From the NCBI GenBank assembly GCA_023053575.1, contig JAKZAP010000021.1:565501-629500 (forward strand): a DNA stretch of 64,000 bases, in the 5' to 3' direction. Positions 11,816-22,440 of the stretch are shown here, one piece after another; the stretch's first letter is position 1, and each line of letters begins with the position of its first letter. The translations under genes and the position numbers were made by a program. The notes beneath the pieces were generated by a model. The model was not told the origin of the DNA. It was given only the letters and a program-made list of their open reading frames with translations, and did not search any database. Source of the stretch: Branchinecta lynchi. Its lineage: Eukaryota > Arthropoda > Branchiopoda > Anostraca > Branchinectidae.

Positions 11816-12025
11816 AATTTTGAACTAGCTTCTTTGGCTAGAAATTCCCATGACCTAGACTTTGCGTAAGTGACAAATGATGATTATGGCGAAATTATTT
11901 AGTAACTAACCTAAAACAGTATAAATAGTATGCATGACCGGAGATTATAGTTATTTCTACTATATTTTTCCTCCCTTATGTTCTCCATCAGAAAGAGAGG
12001 AAAAACATGTTAAAGAGTTTCATGT

Positions 12026-12530
12026 TAAATAGTTGATATCGGGGCTATGCAAACGTGCAAACGTTTTAATTCGTAAGTTCAGCAAGGCTGACCTTGATGT
12101 ACGCGTTCAGCTGTTTAGAACGTACTGCTATCATCTTTTTGCTTTAGCATTGGTAACTAATGCTACCGCTAAAAGTCTTAGCAACGCTAAAATAAGTTAT
12201 AACCGTGTGTTTCGGCGTTTGTTTAAGCTACCATATATCTGTAGTGTTTCTTCGGCCCTCGTTTCGAGAAGATGCCTCACTTTTGATGAAATTCGTCTTG
12301 GGCTAGAGCGGCACTTCTGTGCCGTCTTTTGGATTCAAATATTGAGGTTATAAAATTTGCCACTGTGCCAATTTTTCATTGCCTGCCTGTATGGCAGTCT
12401 CTTCTTGCTGCAACGCAACAGCAGAAACAGACTGCATAATTTTGTTGTTGTTGTTTTCTTTTCTGTGTGTTTTCTTTTTCGTCTATGGCAATTTGCTGAA
12501 TTAAAAAGTATTCATTCATTCAAAAACAAA
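12026..12530 (+). pseudogene. LINE reverse transcriptase C-terminal fragment and 3' UTR
   Basis: The frame 12033-12353 encodes ANVLIRKFSKADLDVRVQLF and FRTYCYHLF, then SYNRVFRRLFKLP. This pattern (N-LIRKFS...LFRTYCY...YN-R-LLGLP) is the post-RT region of CR1/L2-like LINEs. A GTTGTTGTTG-containing 3' UTR ends in (ATTC)n at 12518-12530. It is 5' truncated: no RT catalytic motifs are present. Confidence 0.75.
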
Positions 12531-12659
12531 GATGATATAATTTGCCCCATAAATGATTCTGGGATTCTTTCTTCTCAGGTTTTGGGAACCTGAAAATTTT
12601 GAATACAAGCAAAAGCTGTGGACAATATATTATTATTATTTGTTTTACACAATAAAGGA

Positions 12660-13016
12660 TAATAGGACACAATTTTAAATTTAGGATATTTTATATAGGA
12701 TGTATTGGTCACTCCAGCCGTGACCGCACTTTCTCGTCAAATCCCACAAAGATTTCCTGCGGAAGATAAGAGGCGTTTGTTGACATCTGGAGTTCAAATC
12801 TCTTCTAGTATTTGTATAATCTCTGTGGAAATCGCGACTTCCTTACGTCATCGAGGAGTTACGCACTACCAAAATGGCTGTACAGTCAGTGTCTGGTGCC
12901 CAGCGGAGTCAGAACAATCGTGCGAGGAGTTACTGAATCCCAAAATGGCTGTACAGTCAGTGTCTGGTGCAATGGTGCAAACTCTTCAGATTTGGCAACT
13001 AAAGGGAGTGTCTATC
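12660..13016. repeat. Imperfect internal duplication
   Basis: The segment CCAAAATGGCTGTACAGTCAGTG occurs twice (about 12869 and 12939), each preceded by GAGGAGTTAC, giving a 70-bp spaced duplication. No recognisable coding content. Confidence 0.7.
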
Positions 13017-13024
13017 CTTACCTC

Positions 13025-13380
13025 CAGAGGCGTTACTAGCCAAAATGTTTTTTTTTGGGGGGGGGGGAACAAGGCATCTACCGACCGGCTGGTAAATTTA
13101 CTGACTTTTTCTGCAGAAAAAACGACTGTTTTTAACAACAAAATGACATTTTTGAAAAAAATTGATTGGTTTTCAGAAAAATCCACTGATTTTCAGAAAA
13201 ACGACTATTTTGACGAAAAATCGGCCAATTTTCAGAAAAAACGACTGTTTTCATGAAAAAAAACAATTGTTTTGACGAAGAATCGTGGCGCTACGCGCCG
13301 ACTCGGTTATTTTTTACTGACTGGCCGACAGCATTGGGGGGGGGGGGGTCCCCACTGCCCCCCAAATCGTGACGCCCTTG
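13025..13380. mobile_element. hAT-type MITE, 356 bp, with 8-bp target duplication
   Basis: Ends are CAGAGGCGTTAC and GTGACGCCCTTG (imperfect inverted repeats). It is flanked by a perfect 8-bp duplication CTTACCTC (13017-13024 and 13381-13388). Inside are long poly-G runs and repeats of TTTTCAGAAAAA with CGACTG/CGACTAT. A related copy lies at 63588-63930. Confidence 0.88.
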
Positions 13381-13672
13381 CTTACCTCCACTCGGCCTGC
13401 AAAGTCAGGGAGTTCTTCTAAGTACGAGCCGCTGCGATCTCGGGAGACTGGTTCGAACGAGCAACGCCTCACATACCCATGGACTGGGTAGGGGTAGAAG
13501 TCCTGTGGGGATCGTTGAGGTGTCCGAGGACACTCTTGTTTAGAATTTGAATTAGCACGATGAACTAACCGAGCTCGAGGTAGCTTCTTCCCACGCCATG
13601 ACGGAGACACGTATTGGACCCAGCTAGAGTCCCCTAGGAAAGAAACAAAGAAATAAACACTTATCCATCTAA

Positions 13673-13960
13673 GGTTGCGTTCCCCAGACTTAACAATTGT
13701 TAACAATCGTTAACTTTACTTCGGGGCTGAGCTAACTACAGCTTTAACGGTTGTTAAGTTTTCCCAGTTCTACAATTGTTAACTATTTTGCAACAATGAT
13801 CACCGCTCGACCATCGTTACAAAATAGTTAACAATCGTTAAGCTCTGGAACGGAAATTGTAGGTGGGCGGAGCTTAAATTTTGAAATCAGAAACGTGGAA
13901 CGCAAAAAGTTAACAACTGTTAACTTTTTGTTAACGATCGTTAAGTCCAGGAACGCAACC
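13673..13960. mobile_element. Harbinger-like MITE, 288 bp
   Basis: Termini GGTTGCGTTCC and GGAACGCAACC are perfect inverted repeats, with further inverted homology (CAGACTTAAC / GTTAAGTCCAG). Flanking TAA on both sides (13670-13672, 13961-13963) fits the 3-bp TWA duplication of PIF/Harbinger. The body is dominated by GTTAAC-type palindromes (AACAATTGTTAAC, AACAATCGTTAAC). No transposase. Confidence 0.85.
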
Positions 13961-14227
13961 TAAGATAAGCAGCCACAACGTCAGAGTATCAGTTCAACGA
14001 TGAGCTGTAAAGCCCAACTCGAGGCCTCTGTCTCCTATGTTGGCTTTGATCAAGAACAACTAAGCAACAGAACCTCCGTCTCCCTATCTCTGAAATACGA
14101 TCATACGGAGAATAGATTTCCAATATCCTGCCAGATACAAACAATCGGAGTCACAATTCGTTACCTCTACCAACTGTGTAATAGTGTCCAATAGTGTCAC
14201 TCATGGCTACTAATGCTGATAGGCTAC

Positions 14228-14636
14228 TAATGCTATGACGCTTTCTGCACTCCTTACATCTTGTATTGTTCCGGTGTTTATCATATTCTGCGAAGAAAAG
14301 ACACTAAAGCTTTGAAGATCTGTTACTATAATCATTGTAAACTTTTGATGTACCTTCCTCGTTCCTGTCGTAACCACAAATTAGTTCAGAAGTTCGGCGT
14401 CCAAGATGTGATCCGCTCACTCGAGAAAACGTCGGCGTCAGTACTATCTACATCTCGTCATCCTGGTCTTCGAGTACATGATGTTTTTCATGAATTTTTC
14501 AGGCCGAGTTAGTAATTATGTCTAAATTTGTGTGTGTGTTAATACTGTTTTTATCTTGTGTTATTTCGCGTTATTCCCTTTACTCCGCTACCACATTCTG
14601 TATTTGGCGGGTTATAAATAAAATATATATATAGTA
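14228..14636 (+). pseudogene. LINE 3' fragment (RT C-terminus and 3' UTR)
   Basis: Frame 14261-14512 encodes ALKICYYNHCKLLMYLPRSC, then RNHKLVQKFGVQD, resembling the C-terminal tail of RT in the CR1/L2-like LINEs of this window. The 3' UTR carries TTTACTCCG...GGCGGGTTATAAATAAA, a block shared with LINE ends at 19375, 40295 and 56700. 5' truncated. Confidence 0.6.
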
Positions 14637-14894
14637 GTGCAGCAATGTTCTTACATGTCACGAAAGAACTGAATTCGGTTTAGCCAACTAATACTGTATC
14701 ATAAATGTACAATTTTATACTGATGCGCAGTTTCGACAGTTACTATTTAGGATGTTAGCTGTTACTTTTTCAAACGTTAGGCTACTTACTGAAACGTTGT
14801 GCGTGCGAGAAGAGCCAAAACACTGCCGAAAAATGGGTAACGTTCATTAATGCCCACTTTCACAATGCCCACGACTAAATTAGATGACGCTAAA

Positions 14895-14895
14895 T

Positions 14896-14928
<33 letters not shown>

Positions 14929-14962
14929 TTACTACGGACTGAAGGCGTATATATATATATAC
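14895..14962. repeat. (TA)n microsatellites
   Basis: Two AT-dinucleotide runs (about 14896-14928 and 14949-14961) separated by ACTACGGACTGAAGGCG. Confidence 0.95.
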
Positions 14963-15925
14963 ATCATAGTAAATGTATCATATGTAGGCCTTAAACTTCA
15001 TCCGTAGGCCTACTAAGACCGAAGGTCGACGTTTTGCCATGGAGGCGTTTCGATTCTGGACGGATTTTGCTGTCATCCCGTCCGTTGTCCGAGCATGATT
15101 TTGACTTCCTCTGTGGACAGCTCGGCCGTCGGCATTTTGAACCAGGACGATTTTAGCCTCCCCTGCGGACATTTTGAAATGTCGGTAGTTTCAGCCGTCG
15201 ACATTTTGAACGACTTCAGTTTTGGGGTCTTCGACCTCACTTGTGGGCATTTTGAGTCGTGGGTAACCGTGGGCGTTCTAGCGTAGGTATTGTGAGAGCG
15301 GGCAATAAGATTGTGGTGGTTTTGGGAACCACCCGAAAAAATATTTGCTGACTTTTTTGTTCGTCATCATGATATCCGAGGATAAAAGATGCTTTTTCGT
15401 AGGTTTTTTGGTTCCTCCTGGGGAAAGTTTGTTACAGATAACGTTTGCAAAATCATTACAGATACATCCCAAGTGTTATGTCTTGAAACTGCGCATTTTT
15501 TGTGCGAAATTCTACGCAACAGTTATGAAACTTCTGACAGTATACTTACCGAAAGTGGTTTTTGCCTCGCCGTACATGTCCTGCAGAAACAAACGCACTG
15601 ATGGCTTTCCAGAAACTGCCAGCTAATTAATCAGTGTAAAAAGAGAGGGACAGATAAGGGAGTCGTGCTGTTTTCATAAAGAACATATTGATAGGATTTA
15701 ATCTCTGGCTGGTACTCTCTCCAGTGTTTATGTTCCAACGAAATTACAGTATGTCAAGGTACCGCGCTATGAGATGTCTGGCCGCAAAATGTCGCTTTCC
15801 ATTTCTAAAAAATCTAGCGGCCTTTAACTGAAAATCCAACTTACTTTTGTATCATTTAACGGATACACCGAATTATTTTACATCCACTCCACGTAAGCTA
15901 AGACGAAGACACTTGACATGCTTGT
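14963..15925. other. Stretch without recognisable gene
   Basis: Short overlapping frames exist on both strands, but none has a recognisable domain or splice-site support. A loosely repeated CATTTTGAA/CCGTCG motif occurs at 15130-15260, suggesting a decayed minisatellite. Confidence 0.4.
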
Positions 15926-15960
15926 GAATGCTCAGCGAAACCCAGTTTTCCCGGATTACA

Positions 15961-16116
15961 TCCAGTCATTTGTGTGGCGGTGAGGGAGGGGAAAGACGGA
16001 AACTTGTGACCCACGCGACCCGATTCAGGAGCAGAACATCCAGTTATTTGTGTGGCGGTGAGGGAGGGGGAAGACGAAAACTTGTGACCCGCGCGACCCG
16101 ATTCAGGAGCAGACCG
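15961..16116. repeat. Tandem duplication, 78-bp unit
   Basis: Two adjacent copies (15961 and 16039) share TTTGTGTGGCGGTGAGGGAG and GCGACCCGATTCAGGAGCAG with few differences. Confidence 0.9.
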
Positions 16117-16949
16117 ATATTCCGCTTATAAGGCCGAATAGCATCCAACCACGGAGGCAAGGGGTGACTTCGGGAATTTTGGAACGTTGCGATGAATTTA
16201 AGGATTCCATATTTGGAACGTGCGAAGAATTTGGGAACATTCATTGCAAAGGAATATATCCGCGAACTGAATACCACCTTGGTGCGGGGACGTAGGAGGG
16301 GCGTATTTCGATTCGGAAGAAACTTGGTAGTTGCTCTAGATGCGACATGAATTTTTCGAATCACATCCGACTTCGGAGGGGGTCGGGGGCAAATTGTTCG
16401 GTAGTACGTGCCGTCGATGCAACATTTGCGTGTCCGAATCACATCGGACTACGGTGGTGGGATGGACGGAGGTGTTCGGCAACATGCGTAGGACTAAGAT
16501 GGATCGAGGGATTGGGATGAAGCTTGGATTGTGCAAAGGTAACGGGTCCAAGAAGCGGAAGGGCTTCCATTCAAGTGACCCGGTGGGTGATAGGAGCAAA
16601 TTCCCTAGATATGATATTTACGTGTCCGAATCGCATGTGGACACGGTGGTGGTTAAGGGAGGTTCCGGAAATGTTCTGATGCGCATACGGACCAAAAGAA
16701 GAGAGTGAGAAACTTGGAAGGCACACATGCCACGGAACCGGAAGTGCCATTTGAGGTCTGGAGTCTGGACCGGATGCGAGCGATACTATGTAGATGGTAT
16801 ACCACTCAAGCCACTTTACCGTGACAAATCAGCTGGTTTATTTGTCACAGGTGATCCGGGGATGTGAAAGTGCTTAGATTTGTCTTCGGCGGGATCACTG
16901 TTCCTTTGGCTTGCTTCTTCGTGGCCATTACTGCGGTTTGCGAACTACG

Positions 16950-17040
16950 TTCAAAAGCCCCTCTGTACTTCAGCGGTAGAGCATTGTCCTTGAAAGCCGA
17001 AGGTCCTAGGTTCAAATCCCGGCTGTCTAGGAGCCATGAC
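16950..17040 (+). repeat. tRNA-like SINE head or tRNA pseudogene
   Basis: An A-box-like segment TTCAGCGGTAGAGCA (about 16971) and a B-box-like GGTTCAAATCCC (about 17009) sit at tRNA spacing, with a CTTGAAA loop between. The acceptor ends do not pair well, so it is not a functional tRNA. It passes directly into family-B sequence at 17040. Confidence 0.6.
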
Positions 17041-17249
17041 CATTTCCGCGATGCACGCAGGCCACACGGTCCCGGATTCCCCCTCCCTCCACCCACACAC
17101 GGATGGTCGGATCTGGAAAAGAAGATCCAGTCAGGTCCTTTATAGTCGTTCATAGTCCTATAGCTTATATGAAAATGCCGGAACTATAGCAAAGCTAGAC
17201 ATAGGGATAGACGATCCGACGGATAGACATCATGGTTGCTACATTGTGC

Positions 17250-18305
17250 TTTTTATTCTCTTTTTTTTTTTTTTTTTACCCGTAGCCATAACTTAACTTA
17301 TTTTTATATTACCTAAAAAACAGAAAAAGAAAAATCACATTTCGCACTTTTTGTGGCTACTGCTCCATCCCTCAGTGACATTAATTATAATCTATTTTTA
17401 CCCACTTTTAACTATTTACGTCAATTAACTTTTGCATTTACTATTCTTCCCCCCAAGACTTTCGCTTTGATTTATTTTTGTTTTGTACTTTTTTCTGTTC
17501 TACAAACCTCGTATCTCTACAATCATACATTAAAATTCTACTTCCAACCAAACTACTGTAAATTACGAAAAAATACCCAGAAAGATTTTACCATACCATA
17601 CATATAAGGGAAAAACAAAAGAAAGAGATAACTATATCTTTCCGACTATAAACAACTATAAAACATTTCGAACTCCACACAATATTTAAATTATACTATA
17701 ATACGTAAAATATATTTTTAACAAGCTTCACTAATTTACTTTATCACAACCATAAGTATCTATAAATCTTTTGTTAGTCTCAAGCTTCAAAAACAAGAAA
17801 TTAATTTACTGGAAAATTACAAAAAAGAAGAACACGAAATACCCATGACTGCAAGGGGCTCTTCCCATCCTTAAAACTAAATAAAAATATCACTTTAAAA
17901 AATCAACTATTAAATACAGAATTTACAAATCATAACGCAATTTACATATGATTGGGTAAATAAAAATAGGTATAAATCATAAAAACCATCGGAAACATAA
18001 TAACTCAACACACTCACTGGGCCTTGCGTTGTTGGGCATTTCATAACAAGAAATAAAAAAAAAAAAAACCAAAACTTTCCAGTAATTTCTACAAAACAAC
18101 GTATCACAAAAATAGTTGCCTACTTCTTTACCATCAATCTACGTCGTTTGTGTCTAAGAAACACTGATACCCATGTTTATTTACAAAACAAAACCAAAAA
18201 ACTAAATAATTTCATAATTCATCTCTTACCATCACCCTTCCATTTTCCATATCACATTATACTCAAAAATATATGTCTACCCTTCTCCTCTCACCCTAAT
18301 TTTTT
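17250..18305. other. AT-rich island bordered by poly-T
   Basis: About 1 kb of much lower GC than its flanks, starting with a poly-T run at 17258-17276 (a poly-A tail if read on the minus strand). A forward family-B end lies on the left and a reverse family-B end on the right. No recognisable ORF. It may be a retroposed sequence on the minus strand. Confidence 0.5.
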
Positions 18306-19085
18306 ACGGCACTTGCAGCTCGCTCAAGTGCCATATACCGATCACTTTTCGGTTTGTTGGTCGGTCGGTCTACTCTTCTCTAGTTAGGGTACTTCCAGAA
18401 GTGCTAGGACGATGCAACTTGGCATGCATATTAGGGACCCGACCAAAACTAAATTGGACATAGTCACTTGCCCGATGGCCCGCGGGGAGGTGGCGAATCC
18501 GGAAAATAGGGGCATGCATAACTTTCGAAGGGGTGATCAGATCTTAGTGAAACTTGATATCTGGAAAGAAATCGTGTCTCAGATGTCTCATTTCAAATCT
18601 GGATTGGATCCGATGAATCTTGGGGGGGGGGAGTCTGAGGGGAAACTGAAAATCGTGTGAAACTCTCTGAGTGGAGCGATCGGGATGAAACTTGGTGGGA
18701 AGAGCAAGCACAAGCTCTAGATACGGCACTGACAGATCTGGACCGGATTCGGACACTGTACTTCAAGGTGGGCTAGGACGATAAAACTTGGCAGCATATC
18801 AGGGACCCGACCAGATTAACTTGGGAACAGTAACTGATCGATCCGACCATCGTGGGGGAAGGCGGAGACGGTGGAATCTGGAAAATAGCGGCATGCATAA
18901 CTTTCGAAGGGGTTATCGGATCTTAATGAAACTTGATATCTTGAAAAACCTCATTTAGATGTCCCATTTCAATTCAGGAAAGGATCCGATGAACTGGAGG
19001 GAGGGGGGTCGGAGGGGAGAACCGGAAATCTTGTGACACGCACAGGGTGGAGAGATCAGGATGAAACTTGGTGGGAAGAGAGAGA
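18306..19085 (-). repeat. Dispersed repeat family B, reverse copy
   Basis: Starts (plus view) with GGCACTTGC...CAAGTGCCATATA and GGTCGGTCGGTC, the mirror of the 3' end of the 10441-11815 copy. Two internal units follow, marked by CTAGGACGAT and GCATGCATAACTTTCGAAGG. Confidence 0.75.
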
Positions 19086-19092
19086 GAGAGAG

Positions 19093-19375
19093 ATAGGTTT
19101 ATTTAAAACAACATCGTAGCTGACAGCTAATTTGCGTTGCTTCACTATACTAGAACTATACTAGGGAAGTACTTTCAAAACTTTCAAAACTCATGGACAA
19201 CAAGGCCCAACCAGCAGACGATGTCGTCCACTGCCTCCTGCCCGAAGATTAAAAATTAAGTGTCTTTTTTTGTGTGTATATGTGTGTATATATGTGTTTT
19301 GTTTATTTTCTTTATTTTCGTCATTTACTCCGTCTTTTCCAAATGGCGGGTCATAAATAAATTACTTACTTACTT
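19093..19375 (+). repeat. LINE 3' end with (TTAC)n tail
   Basis: Ends in TTTACTCCG...GGCGGGTCATAAATAAA followed by (TTAC)n. Same 3' block as at 14600, 40265 and 56660. No coding motif retained. Confidence 0.7.
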
Positions 19376-19430
19376 AGGATTAGTCGTAGGATTACAGGTT
19401 TGTTTCCTTCCCCGAAGTTGAACCAGAGGA

Positions 19431-19481
19431 TTGACAGCCTGACGAGGACCTTTGCCAAGAAGGGCCGAAATATCTCTGATG
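19431..19481 (+). ncRNA. Hammerhead ribozyme-like motif, slightly decayed
   Basis: Core CTGACGA at 19439-19445, stem II 19446-19466 (GGACCTTTGCCAAGAAGGGCC-type hairpin), GAAA at 19467-19470 and TATC before the predicted cleavage point. The first base of stem I after the site is T instead of G, so stem I is weakened. The host repeat (about 19376-19512) sits between two (TTAC)n runs. Confidence 0.65.
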
Positions 19482-20469
19482 AAAAATTATAGCTGACGTA
19501 TCCGTTGTAAACATTGTTTGACTAAAAAAGTACTTACTTACTTACTTACGAGTCGTAGGTGCATCAGTGACAGAATCGGACCGGACTCGGGTACCGAGGG
19601 GGGGGGCATACTTCCAGATGTGGTAGGGCAATTTGCTGGAGCATTAGGAACTTGGCATCGTTGGGTTACAGATCGTCACTTTTCCGATCCGACCATCCCT
19701 TAAAGAACTCATCTTCATCGCAAAGTGCAAAAAAATACTTTTAAGCAAAATTTACTTTTTCACGATCGCCATGAACACATGGTCTTTTTTGCTCAAGGGT
19801 TTTGCTTAGAAATTAATTTTTAGCACCCTAAATGTGTGCATCTTAACCGAATAAGACCAAAGGTTTAGATGGGATCCCAGAAATGTATTACTTGATCCAG
19901 ACAACTGCGAACGAACTACCATACTTGTCCAGAAAAAAAGAAAGTTCAGAAGCGAATTCAGCGTATCTCCTTATCCGTATAAAGAACATCTAATCAACTT
20001 CAAGTAAAACTTCTTCGGTTTCAACCGGACTCCAAATAAACTATATGTCCCGGTAAAAAAAAAATTATCATATACAGTTTCAGCGTCTCTTCTTACCCTT
20101 AAATCTGTCATCTAATCAACTTCAAATACAACTTTGGATTTTAACAAATTTTCCGATGTCGGCCTGATCCTGGGCGAACAAGTTGTCCGGGTAGAAAATA
20201 CTTTTCAAATAAGTGTTCAGCATGTCTTCTTACCCCTAAATCGAACATCTAATGAACTTCAAATAAAACTTTTACTTTTAACAAACTTTCCGGTTTTTGC
20301 CGAATTCCGGGCGAACTTCCTGCCCTGCAAGAAAATGGTTTTCAGCGTCGTGTTCAGCATGTCTTTCTACCCCTAAATCGAACATCTAATTAACATAAAA
20401 CTTTTACTTTTAAAAGACTCTCCGGTTTTGTTCAAACAATGTTTACAACGGATACGTCAGCTATGATTT

Positions 20470-20523
20470 TTCATCAGCGATATTTCGGCCCTTCTTGGCA
20501 AGGGTCCTCGTCAGGCTGTCAAT
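20470..20523 (-). ncRNA. Hammerhead ribozyme (left arm, intact core)
   Basis: On the minus strand: CAGC (stem I, 5' side), CTGACGA core, stem II hairpin, GAAA, then ATATC with predicted cleavage after C at 20479, followed by GCTG (stem I, 3' side). Identical in core to the plus-strand copy in the other arm of the same foldback. Confidence 0.8.
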
Positions 20524-20585
20524 CCTCTAGATCAACTGCGGGTTATTACAGGTTTGATTCCTTTCCCCGCAGTTGATCTAGAGGA

Positions 20586-20637
20586 TTGACAGCCTGACGA
20601 GGACCCTTGCCAAGAAGGGCCGAAATATCGCTGATGA
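20586..20637 (+). ncRNA. Hammerhead ribozyme (right arm, intact core)
   Basis: Stem I 5' side CAGC (20590-20593), core CTGACGA (20594-20600), and stem II 20601-20621 with G-C closing pairs, one bulged A and a six-base loop GCCAAG. GAAA follows at 20622-20625. Stem III is the loopless palindrome ATAT, ending in the AUC cleavage triplet at 20627-20629. Stem I 3' side is GCTG (20630-20633). All conserved core positions (CUGANGA, GAAA, NUH) are present. The tiny palindromic stem III is the minimal type described for Penelope-like elements, thought to work as dimers. Confidence 0.82.
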
Positions 20638-21329
20638 AAAATCATAGCTGACGTATCCGTTGTAAACATTGTTTGAATAAATGTTTCAAAGTCAGCTTGG
20701 GCTCAAAGAATATTTATCTCCGGTTTTGGTCGTATTCCGGGCTAACTACTTGTCCGGCGAAAAAAATGATTTTACCATCGTGTTCTGCATGTCTTTCTAC
20801 CCCTAAATCTAACATCTAATCAACTTCAAATAAAACTTACTTATAAAAGACTGTCCGGTTTTGGCCGGATTCTTGGCTAACGACTTGTCCGGCGAAAAAA
20901 TGGTTTTAGCCATCGTCTTCAGCATGTCCCCTTACCTCTAGATCGAACACCTAATAAGCTTCAAATAAAACTTTTACTTTTTAAAGATTCCGAGCTAACT
21001 ACTTGTCCGATGACAAAATGTTTTTTTACCATTGTGTTCAGCATGTCTTTTTACCCCATAATCGACTATCACATCATCTGTTTAGAAATATCTCATTTGC
21101 CCCTTCATTTAAACCCCCTCCCCCACCCCTAAATGTAGGGCTACAGAGCCCATCTACGAACTCCACCTTGTTCTTGACCCAAACAGTCCTCACACCAAGT
21201 TTCATCAAAACCTCTCATTCCCTTCGAGAGTTATAGTGCGCACTGACGGACAGACGGACGGACAGACAGACGGACAACTTTTGCGATGTCATAGGTATCC
21301 CTCCACTTACGTTTTGGGATCCCAAACAG

Positions 21330-22440
21330 TGAAAAAAAGCTTTTGAGGATCACTTCCATCCTTTTGCCGAGCCTTGCAAGTTTGGCGCATCTTAACCGAG
21401 AAATGAAAAAAAAAAAAATTGACCATCACGTCCATATGACCCAGTCTTGCAAGTGCCATATGATCTTCCAGCTCTTGTTTTAAATCTCTACTATTCTGTC
21501 CTAGCCATCATCATAATTTTTTATAGACTATCCTATTTACCTCTTCCTTTCAAACTATAATAACAAAATGTTCGTATTAAAAAAGCTGTCGTCCTGTTCT
21601 CAGGTGTTATCTTACCTTTAACAATATCCTTGATACATGGCGCTTGAGTCGAAGGCTGCAATTTGTTCAACAGAGTAATCTTCAGTAATCGAGGGCATTT
21701 TTGGGGGACTTCGAATTTTCCAGCAACCGACGTTTTGAAGGGAATTCCAAAGTTTTTCAACGTTCAGTCCGCTTACACGGTTTGGAGCCAATATACAATT
21801 TTTGGTAGAAATTGTCATTCCTGCACTGCCGCCACAACCAAAGACTTTTCTGTTATTAGTGCGCTTGCTGACGAGCAAATAGAGAACCACAACCTGGAGC
21901 CTAGGGAAGATAAAGCTCAATGGAAAGAGAATCTGATACATTTCACTTATATCAAATGGGCCACCGACTTTCAGCGCAGCTTCGGGGTCTAGTCCCCACA
22001 ACGAAAATTCTACTATATGCGGTAAATTTTAATCTCAACACAAACGCGGCTTTTCAGTGTACAGTGGTGAGATGGGGGAAGATTGCTTCGTGCCTGAACA
22101 AAAAAAAATTATAATTCTTTCTCGTAAAGCGTACAACAAAAATACAAGCGCATAGAGGTACCACAAATCACCCGGAAATTACACCATTTGATAATCGATT
22201 ATTCTTGAATAGCGGGTCTTCAAGCCAATTTTAGTGAATAAGTGATAGGCAACCTAGTGGTCGTATCTAAGCCCTTTTCAGTGAAACTTTAACGTGGCAG
22301 TTGCATTATCACCCAATCAATCAATCAATAGCGTACAATCAATAGTGTACAAGGTGGACCCATATGGAATATTTCTTCTTAAAAGAAGAAGAAAGAAAAA
22401 TATCCGACTAAGCTAAATAAAGAAACAAACGCACTACAAT
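21330..22440. other. Mostly unassigned stretch with one unknown open frame
   Basis: After a reversed family-B end (21415-21480), a plus-strand frame 21663-21992 (109 codons) and an overlapping minus-strand frame 21618-22001 are both open. Neither shows a known domain. A GTAAG donor on the minus strand near 21620 is not in a useful frame for the longer minus ORF. Near 22315 there is an (ATCA)n run. No call is made on coding. Confidence 0.35.

Larger units (their letters stand above)
20431..20716. mobile_element. Foldback Penelope-like repeat with two hammerheads and 12-bp TSD
   Basis: Two arms of about 110 bp (from TTCAAACAATG to AACTGCGG on the left, and CCGCAGTTGATC to CATTGTTTGAA on the right) are near-perfect inverted repeats around a loop of about 25 nt. 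A tail TAAATGTTTCAAAGTC...GAATATTTA follows the right arm. The element splits a family-A unit, and TCTCCGGTTTTG is duplicated on both sides (20419-20430, 20717-20728). Head-to-head or tail-to-tail arms of this kind are known for Penelope-like elements, which also carry hammerheads. No reverse transcriptase or GIY-YIG sequence is seen. Confidence 0.85.
19853..21326 (+). repeat. Dispersed repeat family A, copy 2
   Basis: Complete head (AAGACCAAAGG...GATGGGATCCC), several CCGGTTTTGG units of about 137-140 bp, then the tail with GACGGACAGACGG, TTTTGCGATGTCATAGG and GTTTTGGGATCCCAAA. Interrupted by a 286-bp hammerhead foldback at 20431-20716. Confidence 0.88.
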
